Source: a virus
IMG/VR virus record: IMGVR_UViG_3300018428_000198
Coordinates: 1 to 23,180 of that record
DNA length: 23,180 nt
Strand: one strand, 5' to 3'
This document shows, piece by piece, positions 1-7,009 of this stretch. Made by a program: the position numbers and the translations under genes. Under the pieces are notes generated by a model, which was given only the letters and a program-made list of their open reading frames with translations, did no database searches and had not been told where the DNA came from. How positions within the stretch are numbered: position 1 is the first letter of the stretch; every line of letters starts with the position of its first letter.

Positions 1-324
1 CCACCATGCTTCATCTCTTGCTCCTGCGTTTGTATTCATGCTGAGCCACATATCTTTGTTGTGTTCTCTAAAATATTTGAATATTTCAAGTGTATCTCGT
101 GCAACAATAGGATCTCCTAAATTGCCACACATATACATTGTTTTTAATTGTGCAATAAACTCTGGTTCAAATATACGTTTACAATCTTCTAGTGTAAGTT
201 CATTCAAATCTATATGCGGATTTAATGCGCCTCCGTTTTGATTACGATCACACATAGGGCAATTAGCCTGACAGTTTTGTGTATTTTCTAAGTGTATACT
301 TCTTATATCTTCATACTTATACAT
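1..324 (-). CDS. Radical SAM protein, N-terminal part (cut by left edge)
   Basis: The reading frame opens at an ATG on the minus strand and stays open for 108 codons to the window edge, so the C-terminus is missing. The N-terminus carries the radical SAM signature Cx3Cx2C: C18, C22 and C25 in the stretch NCQANCPMCDR, which in this superfamily binds the 4Fe-4S cluster that cleaves S-adenosylmethionine. A later stretch (about residues 65-72, MYMCGNLGDP) sits where the GGEP-like SAM-binding motif is expected. The start overlaps the stop of the upstream SGNH gene by 8 nt (ATGTATAA), an overlap type used repeatedly in this window. It is the last visible gene of the leftward operon. The substrate cannot be read from this fragment. 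I am confident of the superfamily, not of the reaction. Confidence 0.85.
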   Translation of the reverse strand, partial: MYKYEDIRSIHLENTQNCQANCPMCDRNQNGGALNPHIDLNELTLEDCKRIFEPEFIAQLKTMYMCGNLGDPIVARDTLEIFKYFREHNKDMWLSMNTNAGARDEAWW

Positions 325-1048
325 AATATTTGCCTATAAAATTTAAAATTTCTTCATTTGTTTTAGGTCCGATATGCTGATTATCAAACGCTGTGTCTAG
401 TCTGATAATGTGAGATACATTAAAAGCAGCAGCAGTAAAATCCTCTAAGGCAAATTCTACTGTTTTAATGTTAAATAAATTTAACATTTTTATAGTTGTT
501 TCCTTTGCCCATAAAGAATTATATTCTATTAAATTTCCATATCGCATTAAAGATTTAAATATTTTTGATCTGCCTCCTTCTGCAAGTATGCTTGCAACTG
601 AAGGTGTATTACCTTCATAAGGAAAACATAGTCTCATTTGCTTTGGCCATTGTATAACAACTAATTTAGGTAATTTTATTTCAGATGTTACTAAATTTAA
701 AACATTCATTAGAATAATATTTGTACTGCCGCCGGAAATTCCTAAATTATACACTGGAATATTTAATTTATCTTCTAACAAATTACTGTATCTTTCTTTT
801 TCATATTGAAACAATCCGTATGTATTACTGCAACCGAATGCTAATGCGTAGTCATTGTTAAACTGAAATTCTGGTGTTCTATATCCAAAAGTATTTGTGT
901 TATAATATATAGGATTTTTTGATAGATTTGCATAGTGCCAATTATCGCCTCTACGTTTTTTTTGCTTGTTCCAAGTATGTTCGTCTACAGAATTATCCCA
1001 ATTCTTAATAGACTTTTTAATTCCAACTTTAAGAAAAGGACTAGACAT
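317..1048 (-). CDS. SGNH/GDSL-type hydrolase-like protein
   Basis: The 243-aa protein has the block layout of SGNH esterases or deacylases. Block I is GCSNTYG at residues 72-78, with S74 the likely nucleophile. Block II is NLGISGGS at 101-108. Near the C-terminus is DNQH, with D222 and H225 as the likely rest of the triad. The usual block III GxND is not obvious; IQWPKQ may replace it. Family members remove or move acyl groups on glycans and lipids, so removing or transferring an O-acyl group on a sugar fits the glycosyltransferase neighbours, but this is inference. An in-frame ATG lies 15 nt upstream (1063). I prefer the ATG at 1048 because AAGGAG sits 5 nt before it and it gives an 8-nt overlap with the upstream stop (ATGTCTAG). 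No signal peptide is visible, so it should act in the cytoplasm. Confidence 0.65.
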   Translation of the reverse strand: MSSPFLKVGIKKSIKNWDNSVDEHTWNKQKKRRGDNWHYANLSKNPIYYNTNTFGYRTPEFQFNNDYALAFGCSNTYGLFQYEKERYSNLLEDKLNIPVYNLGISGGSTNIILMNVLNLVTSEIKLPKLVVIQWPKQMRLCFPYEGNTPSVASILAEGGRSKIFKSLMRYGNLIEYNSLWAKETTIKMLNLFNIKTVEFALEDFTAAAFNVSHIIRLDTAFDNQHIGPKTNEEILNFIGKYYV

Positions 1049-2180
1049 TTTGACTCCTTGCATAAAGTAATAATGCTTCCTTTAATGTATTTTTTCTGCG
1101 ACTAAGTCTATATAATTCTAAATTATATTTTAAAGCATAATGCATTTCTTTCCGTATATCTAATAAACTTGCTGTGTCATATTTTTTAAGTTTGTTTAAG
1201 TTATCAACAATTATTTTTATTCTGTGTTCAATAGGATAATCGTTATCGTAGCTTTCATTCCACCAATACTCAAAAGTTATATATCCTTTATTCCTTAATT
1301 CTTGTATTATGCCAGGATTACCTAAAGTCATAAAAGGCATTCCAATACCCAACGGTTTATAAACTTTTTCACTGAGCAAAAGTCTATCATTTTCCACATC
1401 GGTCTCTGTATTTAAGAACAAAAAACTTTCACTACATTCTTTTGGAACAGAGTTGGTAGGCATTGTACTACTCAAATCCGTTATATCTAATACATCAAAT
1501 TTCATTCTATCAATTTGAGTATTTGGATACATTTTTTTATAAAATTGGAATTCGTCAAATACATTTCCCCAAGTATTATAACCGTCGTGAAAAAGATTTT
1601 TTGCTATCAATTGATCTAATAGTAAACAACGATGGTATCTAGCTACTCTAGTAAGATTTATATATAATTTTTTTGGATTATATTCAACTACATCGTCGTA
1701 AGGTTGAAAACGATTCTTCCATCTATCATCGTAAAAAGATTTTCCGTGTTTGCTGTCAAATTTTTTATCAACTGTAACAGCAAAAAATTTTATATAAGGA
1801 TATTTAACAATAAAGTAATCAAGGGTCTCGGCGTGTGTTTTTGGACATTCCATAATTTCACCAATGCACACATGAACATTAGGCAAAGACAAAAAATTTT
1901 TATTTTCGTTTAAAAAAATGTCAAATTTATTTTTCCAACGTTCCACTTTTTCAATTTTGTCATTTTTAATGTAAGGAACTTGAACAATATAAAATTTATC
2001 TTCTCTGTAAGTTTTTGTGTAATCAACTTCGTCAACACTATCGTTGAAATCTGCAATTACATCCATTAAAATATAATTATACCAAGGAGCACGTAAGGCA
2101 CGGTTATAAACTGTTATACCTCTATCATCAAAAAATTCATAATGTTTTTTGCCGAGGTATTTCATTACAATTTTAGTCAT
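1041..2180 (-). CDS. Putative GT-B-like glycosyltransferase
   Basis: This 379-aa protein has no signal peptide or membrane segment. The best clue is the C-terminal stretch around residues 255-320: SEKVYKPLGIGMPFMTLGNPGIIQEL, then a GYITFEYWWNESYD segment. A conserved E-K pair followed by 'cannot-miss' glycines and a small hydrophobic strand resembles the nucleotide-sugar-binding half of GT-B enzymes such as fucosyltransferases, and similar C-termini are common in uncharacterised T4-like marine phage proteins. The N-terminal half has no motif I recognise. It overlaps the SGNH gene downstream by 8 nt and the 74-aa gene upstream by 8 nt, so it is co-translated with a methyltransferase and a glycosyltransferase. 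The family call is tentative; it could be another glycan-related or wholly uncharacterised phage family. Confidence 0.5.
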   Translation of the reverse strand: MTKIVMKYLGKKHYEFFDDRGITVYNRALRAPWYNYILMDVIADFNDSVDEVDYTKTYREDKFYIVQVPYIKNDKIEKVERWKNKFDIFLNENKNFLSLPNVHVCIGEIMECPKTHAETLDYFIVKYPYIKFFAVTVDKKFDSKHGKSFYDDRWKNRFQPYDDVVEYNPKKLYINLTRVARYHRCLLLDQLIAKNLFHDGYNTWGNVFDEFQFYKKMYPNTQIDRMKFDVLDITDLSSTMPTNSVPKECSESFLFLNTETDVENDRLLLSEKVYKPLGIGMPFMTLGNPGIIQELRNKGYITFEYWWNESYDNDYPIEHRIKIIVDNLNKLKKYDTASLLDIRKEMHYALKYNLELYRLSRRKNTLKEALLLYARSQNV

Positions 2181-2397
2181 CTAAAATTAACCTAACATCT
2201 TTTCCAGGACTTGTTTTGCTAGGTAAACCTCCATACTGCTCTATGTACCATTCAATAACAGCCTTATACCAGTTTTGACTGTTATGATGTGCTTTTTTAT
2301 TAAACTGCCAAATATTGTTATTTGTTGCTTGCATTGTGCTCAATGCTCTAGCACTTTCTTTTTGTAATTGTCTTACATCTAAATCATTTATATCCAA
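2173..2397 (-). CDS. Small uncharacterised protein (74 aa)
   Basis: I do not recognise this protein. It is short, polar and rich in Asn, Gln and Trp, with a WYKAVIEWYIEQYGG segment that looks like an amphipathic helix and no membrane segment. The start is TTG at 2397, giving a 14-nt overlap with the methyltransferase gene. The same 14-nt spacing occurs at two other junctions in the window (3411-3424 and 11256-11269), which supports this start. An AAAGG lies about 10 nt upstream. The first in-frame ATG (residue 22) would remove a third of the protein. Its stop overlaps the next gene by 8 nt (ATGACTAA). Placement inside the operon supports it being a real gene; a role as a small partner of the neighbouring enzymes is only a guess. 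Confidence 0.6.
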   Translation of the reverse strand: MDINDLDVRQLQKESARALSTMQATNNNIWQFNKKAHHNSQNWYKAVIEWYIEQYGGLPSKTSPGKDVRLILDD

Positions 2398-3424
2398 TTT
2401 TCATAAACCTTTTATACTGTGTCAAATCTAGTTCACCTTCATATAAAACATTAGACATTGGTGTTTTTTTGCTAAATTCTTCTAACGTTTTGCTGCAATT
2501 AACGTGTTCTTTAATTTCAAAATAATTATTATTTTGTAATACTATTAGTTGACCTGGAATAATTTTACTATACCAATCTTGAAAATCTTCAATATGTTCA
2601 GTGCTGGTATTTATAATTGTATTAGGATAACTCCATAGAGTTTCAATGGTACCGTTATTTTTTTCTACGTCATATATGTGTTCGTCAAATCGTAGTTCAT
2701 GTATGTCTTGTGTACAGGATTTAAATTTCCATTCGTTTATAATCCAAGGTTTGTTAAAAATATTTGAAATTTGTAAAGTACTTGGGTCTATATCGAAACT
2801 TATAATTTCATCTACATTAATGTCAGATTCAAAAATCATAGTAGCTAATGTTGCATACCATCCTGCACATAAAAATACAACACCTAAATCTCTGTTAATT
2901 TCTTTTAATTTTTCAACTAGCCATTGTTTACTTTTTATTTGTCCTCTGCTGAGGCAATCTTTATCAAATTCAATATTATTTGTTATTAGATCTTTTAGAG
3001 CTTTTACAAAATGACTATCTGTATGTTTTTCTAGTATCCTAAACATACTCCACATATTGTCATCTAATATTAGTTTTTTTAAATCTTCGTCGCCAATCAT
3101 TCTAAAAATACTGTGTATATTATTTTCGGTTACTGATTTTCTTAAATCTTCGTTTCCTGGTAGTAATCTAAATAAACTGTGTAAATTATTTTCTAAAACT
3201 GCTTTACGCAAATCTTCCAAATCGCCTATGCATCTTTTGTTTTCAACAATTCTAAAAATACTATGTATATTATTTTCTAAAACAGCTTTACGTAATTCTT
3301 CATTGTCACTTAATTTCAGAATGCTATGCAAATCTTCATCAACATATGATCTACGTAATAATTCGAAATTTGTATCGTTTTTATTTAATATTTCAAATCT
3401 ATCTAGTACTTCAAATATTTCCAT
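2384..3424 (-). CDS. Methyltransferase-like protein with N-terminal tandem repeats
   Basis: This 346-aa protein has two parts. Residues 20-132 are about five copies of a 20-22-residue unit with core EDLRKAVLENNIHSIFR; the first copy is degenerate, and 8 extra residues (61-68) separate two copies. From about residue 160 follows a class I SAM-dependent methyltransferase-like domain. VVFLCAGWYATLA (182-194) takes the place of the glycine-rich motif I, SFDIDP (209-214) supplies the acidic motif II, and INTSTEHI resembles a later active-site strand. The motif I glycines are partly replaced, so activity is not certain. An upstream ATG exists at 3454, but AAGGAA lies about 8 nt before the ATG at 3424, which also gives a 14-nt overlap with the glycosyltransferase gene. 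The target is unknown; glycan methylation is plausible from the neighbours, and the repeats may bind a partner. Confidence 0.65.
   Translation of the reverse strand: MEIFEVLDRFEILNKNDTNFELLRRSYVDEDLHSILKLSDNEELRKAVLENNIHSIFRIVENKRCIGDLEDLRKAVLENNLHSLFRLLPGNEDLRKSVTENNIHSIFRMIGDEDLKKLILDDNMWSMFRILEKHTDSHFVKALKDLITNNIEFDKDCLSRGQIKSKQWLVEKLKEINRDLGVVFLCAGWYATLATMIFESDINVDEIISFDIDPSTLQISNIFNKPWIINEWKFKSCTQDIHELRFDEHIYDVEKNNGTIETLWSYPNTIINTSTEHIEDFQDWYSKIIPGQLIVLQNNNYFEIKEHVNCSKTLEEFSKKTPMSNVLYEGELDLTQYKRFMKIGYK
3029..3367 (-). repeat. Coding tandem repeat, about five units of 60-66 bp
   Basis: These are the DNA units encoding residues 20-132 of the methyltransferase-like protein. The unit core is [E/D]DLRKAVLENNIHSIFR. 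The three central copies (residues 41-60, 69-88 and 91-110) are most alike; the first (20-40) and last (112-132, with DNMWSMFR) have diverged. One spacer is 8 residues longer than the others. Unit number may vary between relatives through recombination or slippage. Confidence 0.8.
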
Positions 3425-4445
3425 CAAATTTTTCCTTAAGCCAATCAAAGTCATTAATTAAACGTAATTCATCTGGTTTGTTTTTGTTTCTTGCGCCATA
3501 TGATGCACCTGCTTTTGCTCCAATAAGAGCATATTCTCCAAATTTAGGATCACCTTCAATATATGTACACCAAGTTCTTAAACGTTCATTTGTTTCTTGG
3601 CTTTTTTGCCTATCAATTACTTTACTACTTAGTTTACAACATTCTCTAAAAGCACTCTTCCACGTATTAAAAGGATCTGTGTTAAAGGCTGTAACGTTAG
3701 ATATTTTATTCATTGCTACAAATTTATCACTAACACTTGTTGTCATATCTGGTTTACTTACATCCATAACAAGAGTTTTTTCTGTTGGGAAAAGTTTCAC
3801 TCCGCCATATCCATATACTAGTCCATTAACTGGATTCATACTGCGCCATACGTGTACGGCTTGCTTATTGTGATGTTCTGGAATATAATCAAAAGAAAAT
3901 TCGTCTGTTAGTTGTGCATCACCATCTATGATCCAAAACATATCAGTTTCACACAAACTTGCAGCAGCAATATGAGCTTGATGTATTCCTTTGACACCGT
4001 GTATACGTTTTACATCTGGAAAACGTGCTAAAACACGTTCATAATTTTCATCAGCATTAGGTTCATTGTAACTTATAAAAACTTTATCAAAATTTGAGAT
4101 AACAGGTTTACTTGCTTGAATAGGTACGAATTTTTTGTTTATATAAAATCTTGCTTTTAATTCACCAGGTCCATGATGACTGTTTTTTGGCATTAAACAC
4201 ACACCGTCATAAAAGTCACCATTCTTAAATACGTGAGTATATGTGTTGTTATATTCATCAACTGTATAATTAAAATCAAAGTCTTCGTCAACCACAAGGT
4301 TATCATAAACAATCCAAAGCATTTTTGTAAGACTTTTATGTTTTGCTTGTGGAACATTTTCAGCATATTTTGCTGTGGGAAATCTAGTTTTTAGTTTTGT
4401 GAATTGTAACTCAGACGGATTGCCAATATAAAAAATATCATACAT
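3411..4445 (-). CDS. Glycosyltransferase-like protein with DGD motif and duplicated domain
   Basis: The C-terminal two thirds (from about residue 119) reads FDKVFISYNEPNADENYERV, then RIHGVKGIHQAH, then MFWIIDGDA with D174-G-D176. The last is a DxD-type motif such as GT-A glycosyltransferases use to hold metal and nucleotide sugar. A paralogue lies at 8954-9880 with the same landmarks. Residues 1-87 align by eye with the start of this domain: MYDIFYIG matches FDKVFISY, LKTRFPTAK matches VLARFPDVK, and MLWIVYDN matches MFWIIDGD. The first copy has therefore lost the DGD. This is the first gene of the left operon. An exact sigma70-type promoter places the predicted RNA start at or within about a base of this ATG, and no Shine-Dalgarno is visible, so the message may be leaderless. 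The glycosyltransferase call is by motif and context; the sugar and acceptor are unknown. Confidence 0.65.
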   Translation of the reverse strand: MYDIFYIGNPSELQFTKLKTRFPTAKYAENVPQAKHKSLTKMLWIVYDNLVVDEDFDFNYTVDEYNNTYTHVFKNGDFYDGVCLMPKNSHHGPGELKARFYINKKFVPIQASKPVISNFDKVFISYNEPNADENYERVLARFPDVKRIHGVKGIHQAHIAAASLCETDMFWIIDGDAQLTDEFSFDYIPEHHNKQAVHVWRSMNPVNGLVYGYGGVKLFPTEKTLVMDVSKPDMTTSVSDKFVAMNKISNVTAFNTDPFNTWKSAFRECCKLSSKVIDRQKSQETNERLRTWCTYIEGDPKFGEYALIGAKAGASYGARNKNKPDELRLINDFDWLKEKFDGNI

Positions 4446-4451
4446 ACAGTA

Positions 4452-4480
4452 ATTATATGAGATTTGTATTCTAATGTCAA
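4452..4480 (-). promoter_or_regulatory. Consensus sigma70-type promoter of the left operon
   Basis: On the minus strand TTGACA (4475-4480) and TATAAT (4452-4457) are separated by 17 bases, an exact match to the vegetative consensus. The predicted RNA start falls at about 4445-4446, which is the ATG of the glycosyltransferase gene. Such a promoter would be read by host RNA polymerase without phage factors, so early expression is likely. Confidence 0.85.
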
Positions 4481-4492
4481 TATTAGATTTTA

Positions 4493-4500
4493 GATAAATA
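4493..4500 (+). promoter_or_regulatory. T4-type late promoter octamer GATAAATA
   Basis: GATAAATA matches the T4-like late -10 element (TATAAATA in T4, NATAAATA reported for cyanophages) at 7 of 8 bases. It lies 17 bases before the ATG of the 485-aa fibre-like gene. The same octamer stands before two genes of the structural block (16194 and 20739), which supports a real element. It drives rightward late expression, back to back with the leftward sigma70-type promoter. Confidence 0.7.
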
Positions 4501-4517
4501 TTAGGACGGAGGACGTT

Positions 4518-5975
4518 ATGGCAGATTTTATACCAGGTGAAGCATATAGATTAGATATCGTTGGAGCAGACGAATCAGTAATTGTAGATAGTTGGCAAGG
4601 ACAAGTAAAAGCAGATGTTGTATCATCAAATGGATTGATACAAGTTGATGTTTCAACAGGTAAACTTTATGGACCAATGGTCGGTAATATAGAAGATACC
4701 GAAGGTAATGTAGTTTTCAATTTATCAGCACAAGTTTTAAAATCCGATCTAGAAGGTAGCGTGTATGATACAAGCGGTCAAATCAAACTTATCGACGGTA
4801 TGACTGCTAGAGTTATAGCACCTGTTTATGGTAATGTTGTTGACAGCGAAGGTACAACTATTGTTGATACTGCAAATAAAACTATAACTGCAACTACGTT
4901 TACTGGCGATTTTTACGGAGATTTGCACGGTAACATTACAAGTGACAGTGTTATATATGGTACATTTAGCGGCGACTTCAACGGTAACGCTTACGGTGAG
5001 TTTTTTGGCGACTTAGTTGGAGAGCACACGGGCGATGTTATTGGAGATTTAACTGGTAACGTTACCGGTAATGTAACAGGTAATGTAAATGGACATTTAC
5101 TTGGTGCTAATTTGAATACAGCAGAAGGTGAACCTCCTGAAGTAAAAATAACAAATTTAAACAACACAATCGAACATCCACAATATAGCTTTTACGGCGG
5201 CTTAGAACATCATATTGATCCTGATCCAGGTGCTGTTGCAAACGGTCCTATTGTTTATCTAGGTGATACTAGAGCAGATACTGCACTACGTGCTCATGTA
5301 CATCATTATAACGGACAAGAGATTATCAAGTTACATGATCCGGTTGATCCTACCAGCGAAACAGCACCTGCTACTATTAGAGGACATTTTGATGGAAACT
5401 TTATATACAGTGACGTAAATGGTGCACAGGATGCATTAACTGTTAGTGAACAAGGCACTGTGTTACACGCTGTAAACGGTGTTGTAACAATTGGTGGCTA
5501 TATTACAGATGCAATAGATTGCGATATAAATATTTTCTCAGATGCAATCACAGTGGAAACAAGTGCCGATGAAGAATTTTTAAATGTCAAAAACTACAAT
5601 GGTACAGTAAATGCAAAAACTGCTATAGGAACAGATAATCCACTTGCAATTATTTCAGGTGAAGGTTACAATGGAACAAACTTTGTAACTGGTGGCTTGT
5701 TTGGTATCTATGCAGATGCAGCACCAACTGATACTCATGTAGAAAGTAAATTTGTTGTTAGCTTACCGAAAGGAAACGACAATCACAGTCAAACAAATCC
5801 AAGACGTTTGAGCTTTGACGGTGACGGTGTATTGACAGTGCCTGTATTTAAAGCAAGAGGCACTACTTTTGCAGACAGAGATTCAATGACAGCAGAAGCT
5901 GGCATGATTATTTTTAATCAAAATACAAATAAATTCCAAGGCTACACAGGTAGTTCTTGGGTTGACTTACACTAA
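4518..5975 (+). CDS. Fibre-like structural protein (485 aa)
   Basis: The protein has the make-up of a trimeric phage fibre: low complexity, rich in Gly, Asn, Asp, Thr and Val, and no cytoplasmic enzyme motif. Residues about 127-197 are a run of short Gly-Asp/Gly-Asn turns (GDFYGDLHGN, GDFNGNAYGEFFGD, GNVTGNVTGNVNG), typical of beta-helical or fibrous segments. The C-terminus (457-485, EAGMIIFNQNTNKFQGYTGSSWVDLH) matches a common ending of phage tail and fibre proteins. GGAGG lies 5 bases before the ATG and a late promoter just upstream. It is the only structural gene on the plus strand and sits between two glycan-modifying operons, so it may be an adhesin or a substrate for modification. The exact virion position is unknown. 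Confidence 0.75.
   Translation: MADFIPGEAYRLDIVGADESVIVDSWQGQVKADVVSSNGLIQVDVSTGKLYGPMVGNIEDTEGNVVFNLSAQVLKSDLEGSVYDTSGQIKLIDGMTARVIAPVYGNVVDSEGTTIVDTANKTITATTFTGDFYGDLHGNITSDSVIYGTFSGDFNGNAYGEFFGDLVGEHTGDVIGDLTGNVTGNVTGNVNGHLLGANLNTAEGEPPEVKITNLNNTIEHPQYSFYGGLEHHIDPDPGAVANGPIVYLGDTRADTALRAHVHHYNGQEIIKLHDPVDPTSETAPATIRGHFDGNFIYSDVNGAQDALTVSEQGTVLHAVNGVVTIGGYITDAIDCDINIFSDAITVETSADEEFLNVKNYNGTVNAKTAIGTDNPLAIISGEGYNGTNFVTGGLFGIYADAAPTDTHVESKFVVSLPKGNDNHSQTNPRRLSFDGDGVLTVPVFKARGTTFADRDSMTAEAGMIIFNQNTNKFQGYTGSSWVDLH
4896..5108 (+). repeat. Gly-Asp/Gly-Asn turn repeats within fibre-like gene
   Basis: Residues about 127-197 of the 485-aa protein repeat short units of the form [T/S/F]GD-x(2)-G[D/N], ending in three near-identical GNVTGNVTGNVNG steps. 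At DNA level the last steps are close repeats of a 12-base unit (ggtaacgttacc, ggtaatgtaaca, ggtaatgtaaat). A similar GNLTGNVTGNVSG run occurs in the 683-aa fibre, so the two genes share this element. Confidence 0.7.
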
Positions 5976-5989
5976 ATTTATGTTATAAT
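5962..5989 (+). promoter_or_regulatory. Extended -10 sigma70-type promoter for the ANL ligase
   Basis: TTGACT (5962-5967) and TATAAT (5984-5989) are spaced by 16 bases, and a TGT directly before the -10 makes it an extended -10 (TGnTATAAT). The -35 lies inside the last codons of the fibre-like gene. The predicted start near 5996 gives a leader of about 24 bases carrying GGAGG. The ligase pair could thus be expressed early, apart from the late fibre gene ahead of it. Confidence 0.75.
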
Positions 5990-6019
5990 AAAAACTAAAG
6001 ATTCGGAGGTGTTTTCAGA

Positions 6020-7009
6020 ATGATCTATATTGATGGAATAGAATATCTAGAAAGTGATAACGATCACGTAAGATCCGCAGTTATTAACTATCTTGAAAAC
6101 TGGAATATTACAGTAACTACCAGCGGTACAACTGGTAATCCAAAAACATATCAACACAGTGCAGAACTAATGCGCAAAGTTGCAGAATACAATGCAGAAT
6201 ATTTTATGCTTGATTCAAACAGTAGTATGATGGCATTATACAATCCTAGAGGCATTGGTTTTACAAGTATGAGTTTGTATCCTTGTCATGTTGCAAACTG
6301 TGATACATTTATTGAGACAACAGTTGCAAATCTACCAGATAGAATACGTGAAGTGCAGCCAACAAATATGTTGATACTTCCTAATGTTTGGAAAACTTGG
6401 CATAGACACAAAAAGTGGCAAAACTTGGATTTAAGCTGTATGAAGCAGATGCAAGTAGGCAGTGATATTACACCTACAGGACTTATGGAAGATTTGCGTT
6501 CAAAAGGTGCGCAACAGGTTAACACAGGTTACGGCAGCACAGAAGTACCTCCTATCATTATGAGTACAGAACGCCAAGACGTATATAAGTTAACCGATAT
6601 TAATCCTAACATCGAATACAAGTTTGAGAAACACGATGATGGCACAACTGAGTTTTGTTGTAAGTACAAAAATCAAACAGAATGGTGGAACAGTGGCGAC
6701 CTAGTAGAGTTTACAGACACAGATGAGTTTGCACTATCGGGACGTAGATTTAATGCATTCAAAATGGAAAACTGTGGTGACAGAGTTTATCCAGAACAAA
6801 TCGAAAAAGTTGCTATTGAAAATGGTGCAAGTTTAGCACTATGTAGAAAAGTTGCACACGAATGTGTTGTGTATTACACAGGTGATTTGGATATTACTAA
6901 GTTTACAAAACAACATAAGTGCGCATACGAAATCACAGCAAAAAAAGTAGACGAAATCAAAGTAGACGATAATCTGCGTAAGATTGATAGGACACAAGTT
7001 TTTGTATAG
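6020..7009 (+). CDS. Minimal ANL superfamily AMP-forming ligase
   Basis: The core motifs of acyl/aryl-CoA ligases and adenylation domains appear in order. A3 is TTSGTTGNPK (33-42), the ATP phosphate loop. An A4-like VGSDITP is at 146-152. A5 is GYGSTE (170-175). A7 is SGD (225-227). A8 is GRRFNAFKMENCGDRVYPEQIE (241-262), read in two parts around the hinge. The A10-like LRKIDR (319-324) offers K321 as the catalytic lysine. Such enzymes activate a carboxylic acid as an acyl-adenylate, then pass it to CoA, a carrier protein or an amine. At 329 aa it is well below the usual 450-600; the motif A3 starts at residue 33, so most of the N-terminal lobe is absent. GGAGG stands 10 bases before the ATG, with its own promoter. 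No acyl-carrier protein gene is visible nearby. The acid and acceptor are unknown. Confidence 0.85.
   Translation: MIYIDGIEYLESDNDHVRSAVINYLENWNITVTTSGTTGNPKTYQHSAELMRKVAEYNAEYFMLDSNSSMMALYNPRGIGFTSMSLYPCHVANCDTFIETTVANLPDRIREVQPTNMLILPNVWKTWHRHKKWQNLDLSCMKQMQVGSDITPTGLMEDLRSKGAQQVNTGYGSTEVPPIIMSTERQDVYKLTDINPNIEYKFEKHDDGTTEFCCKYKNQTEWWNSGDLVEFTDTDEFALSGRRFNAFKMENCGDRVYPEQIEKVAIENGASLALCRKVAHECVVYYTGDLDITKFTKQHKCAYEITAKKVDEIKVDDNLRKIDRTQVFV

Noticed and set aside
2608-2615. TATAAATA on the minus strand inside the methyltransferase gene
   Set aside because: It lies about 200 bases before the next gene start within a coding region, and that gene has an overlapping start, so a separate promoter is not supported.
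3029-3367. Repeats as a CRISPR array
   Set aside because: The units are in frame, diverge like protein repeats, and have no unique spacers.
3346-3873. A 175-codon plus-strand frame opposite the first glycosyltransferase and methyltransferase genes
   Set aside because: It lies across two real genes and their overlap, with no start signal or recognisable protein.
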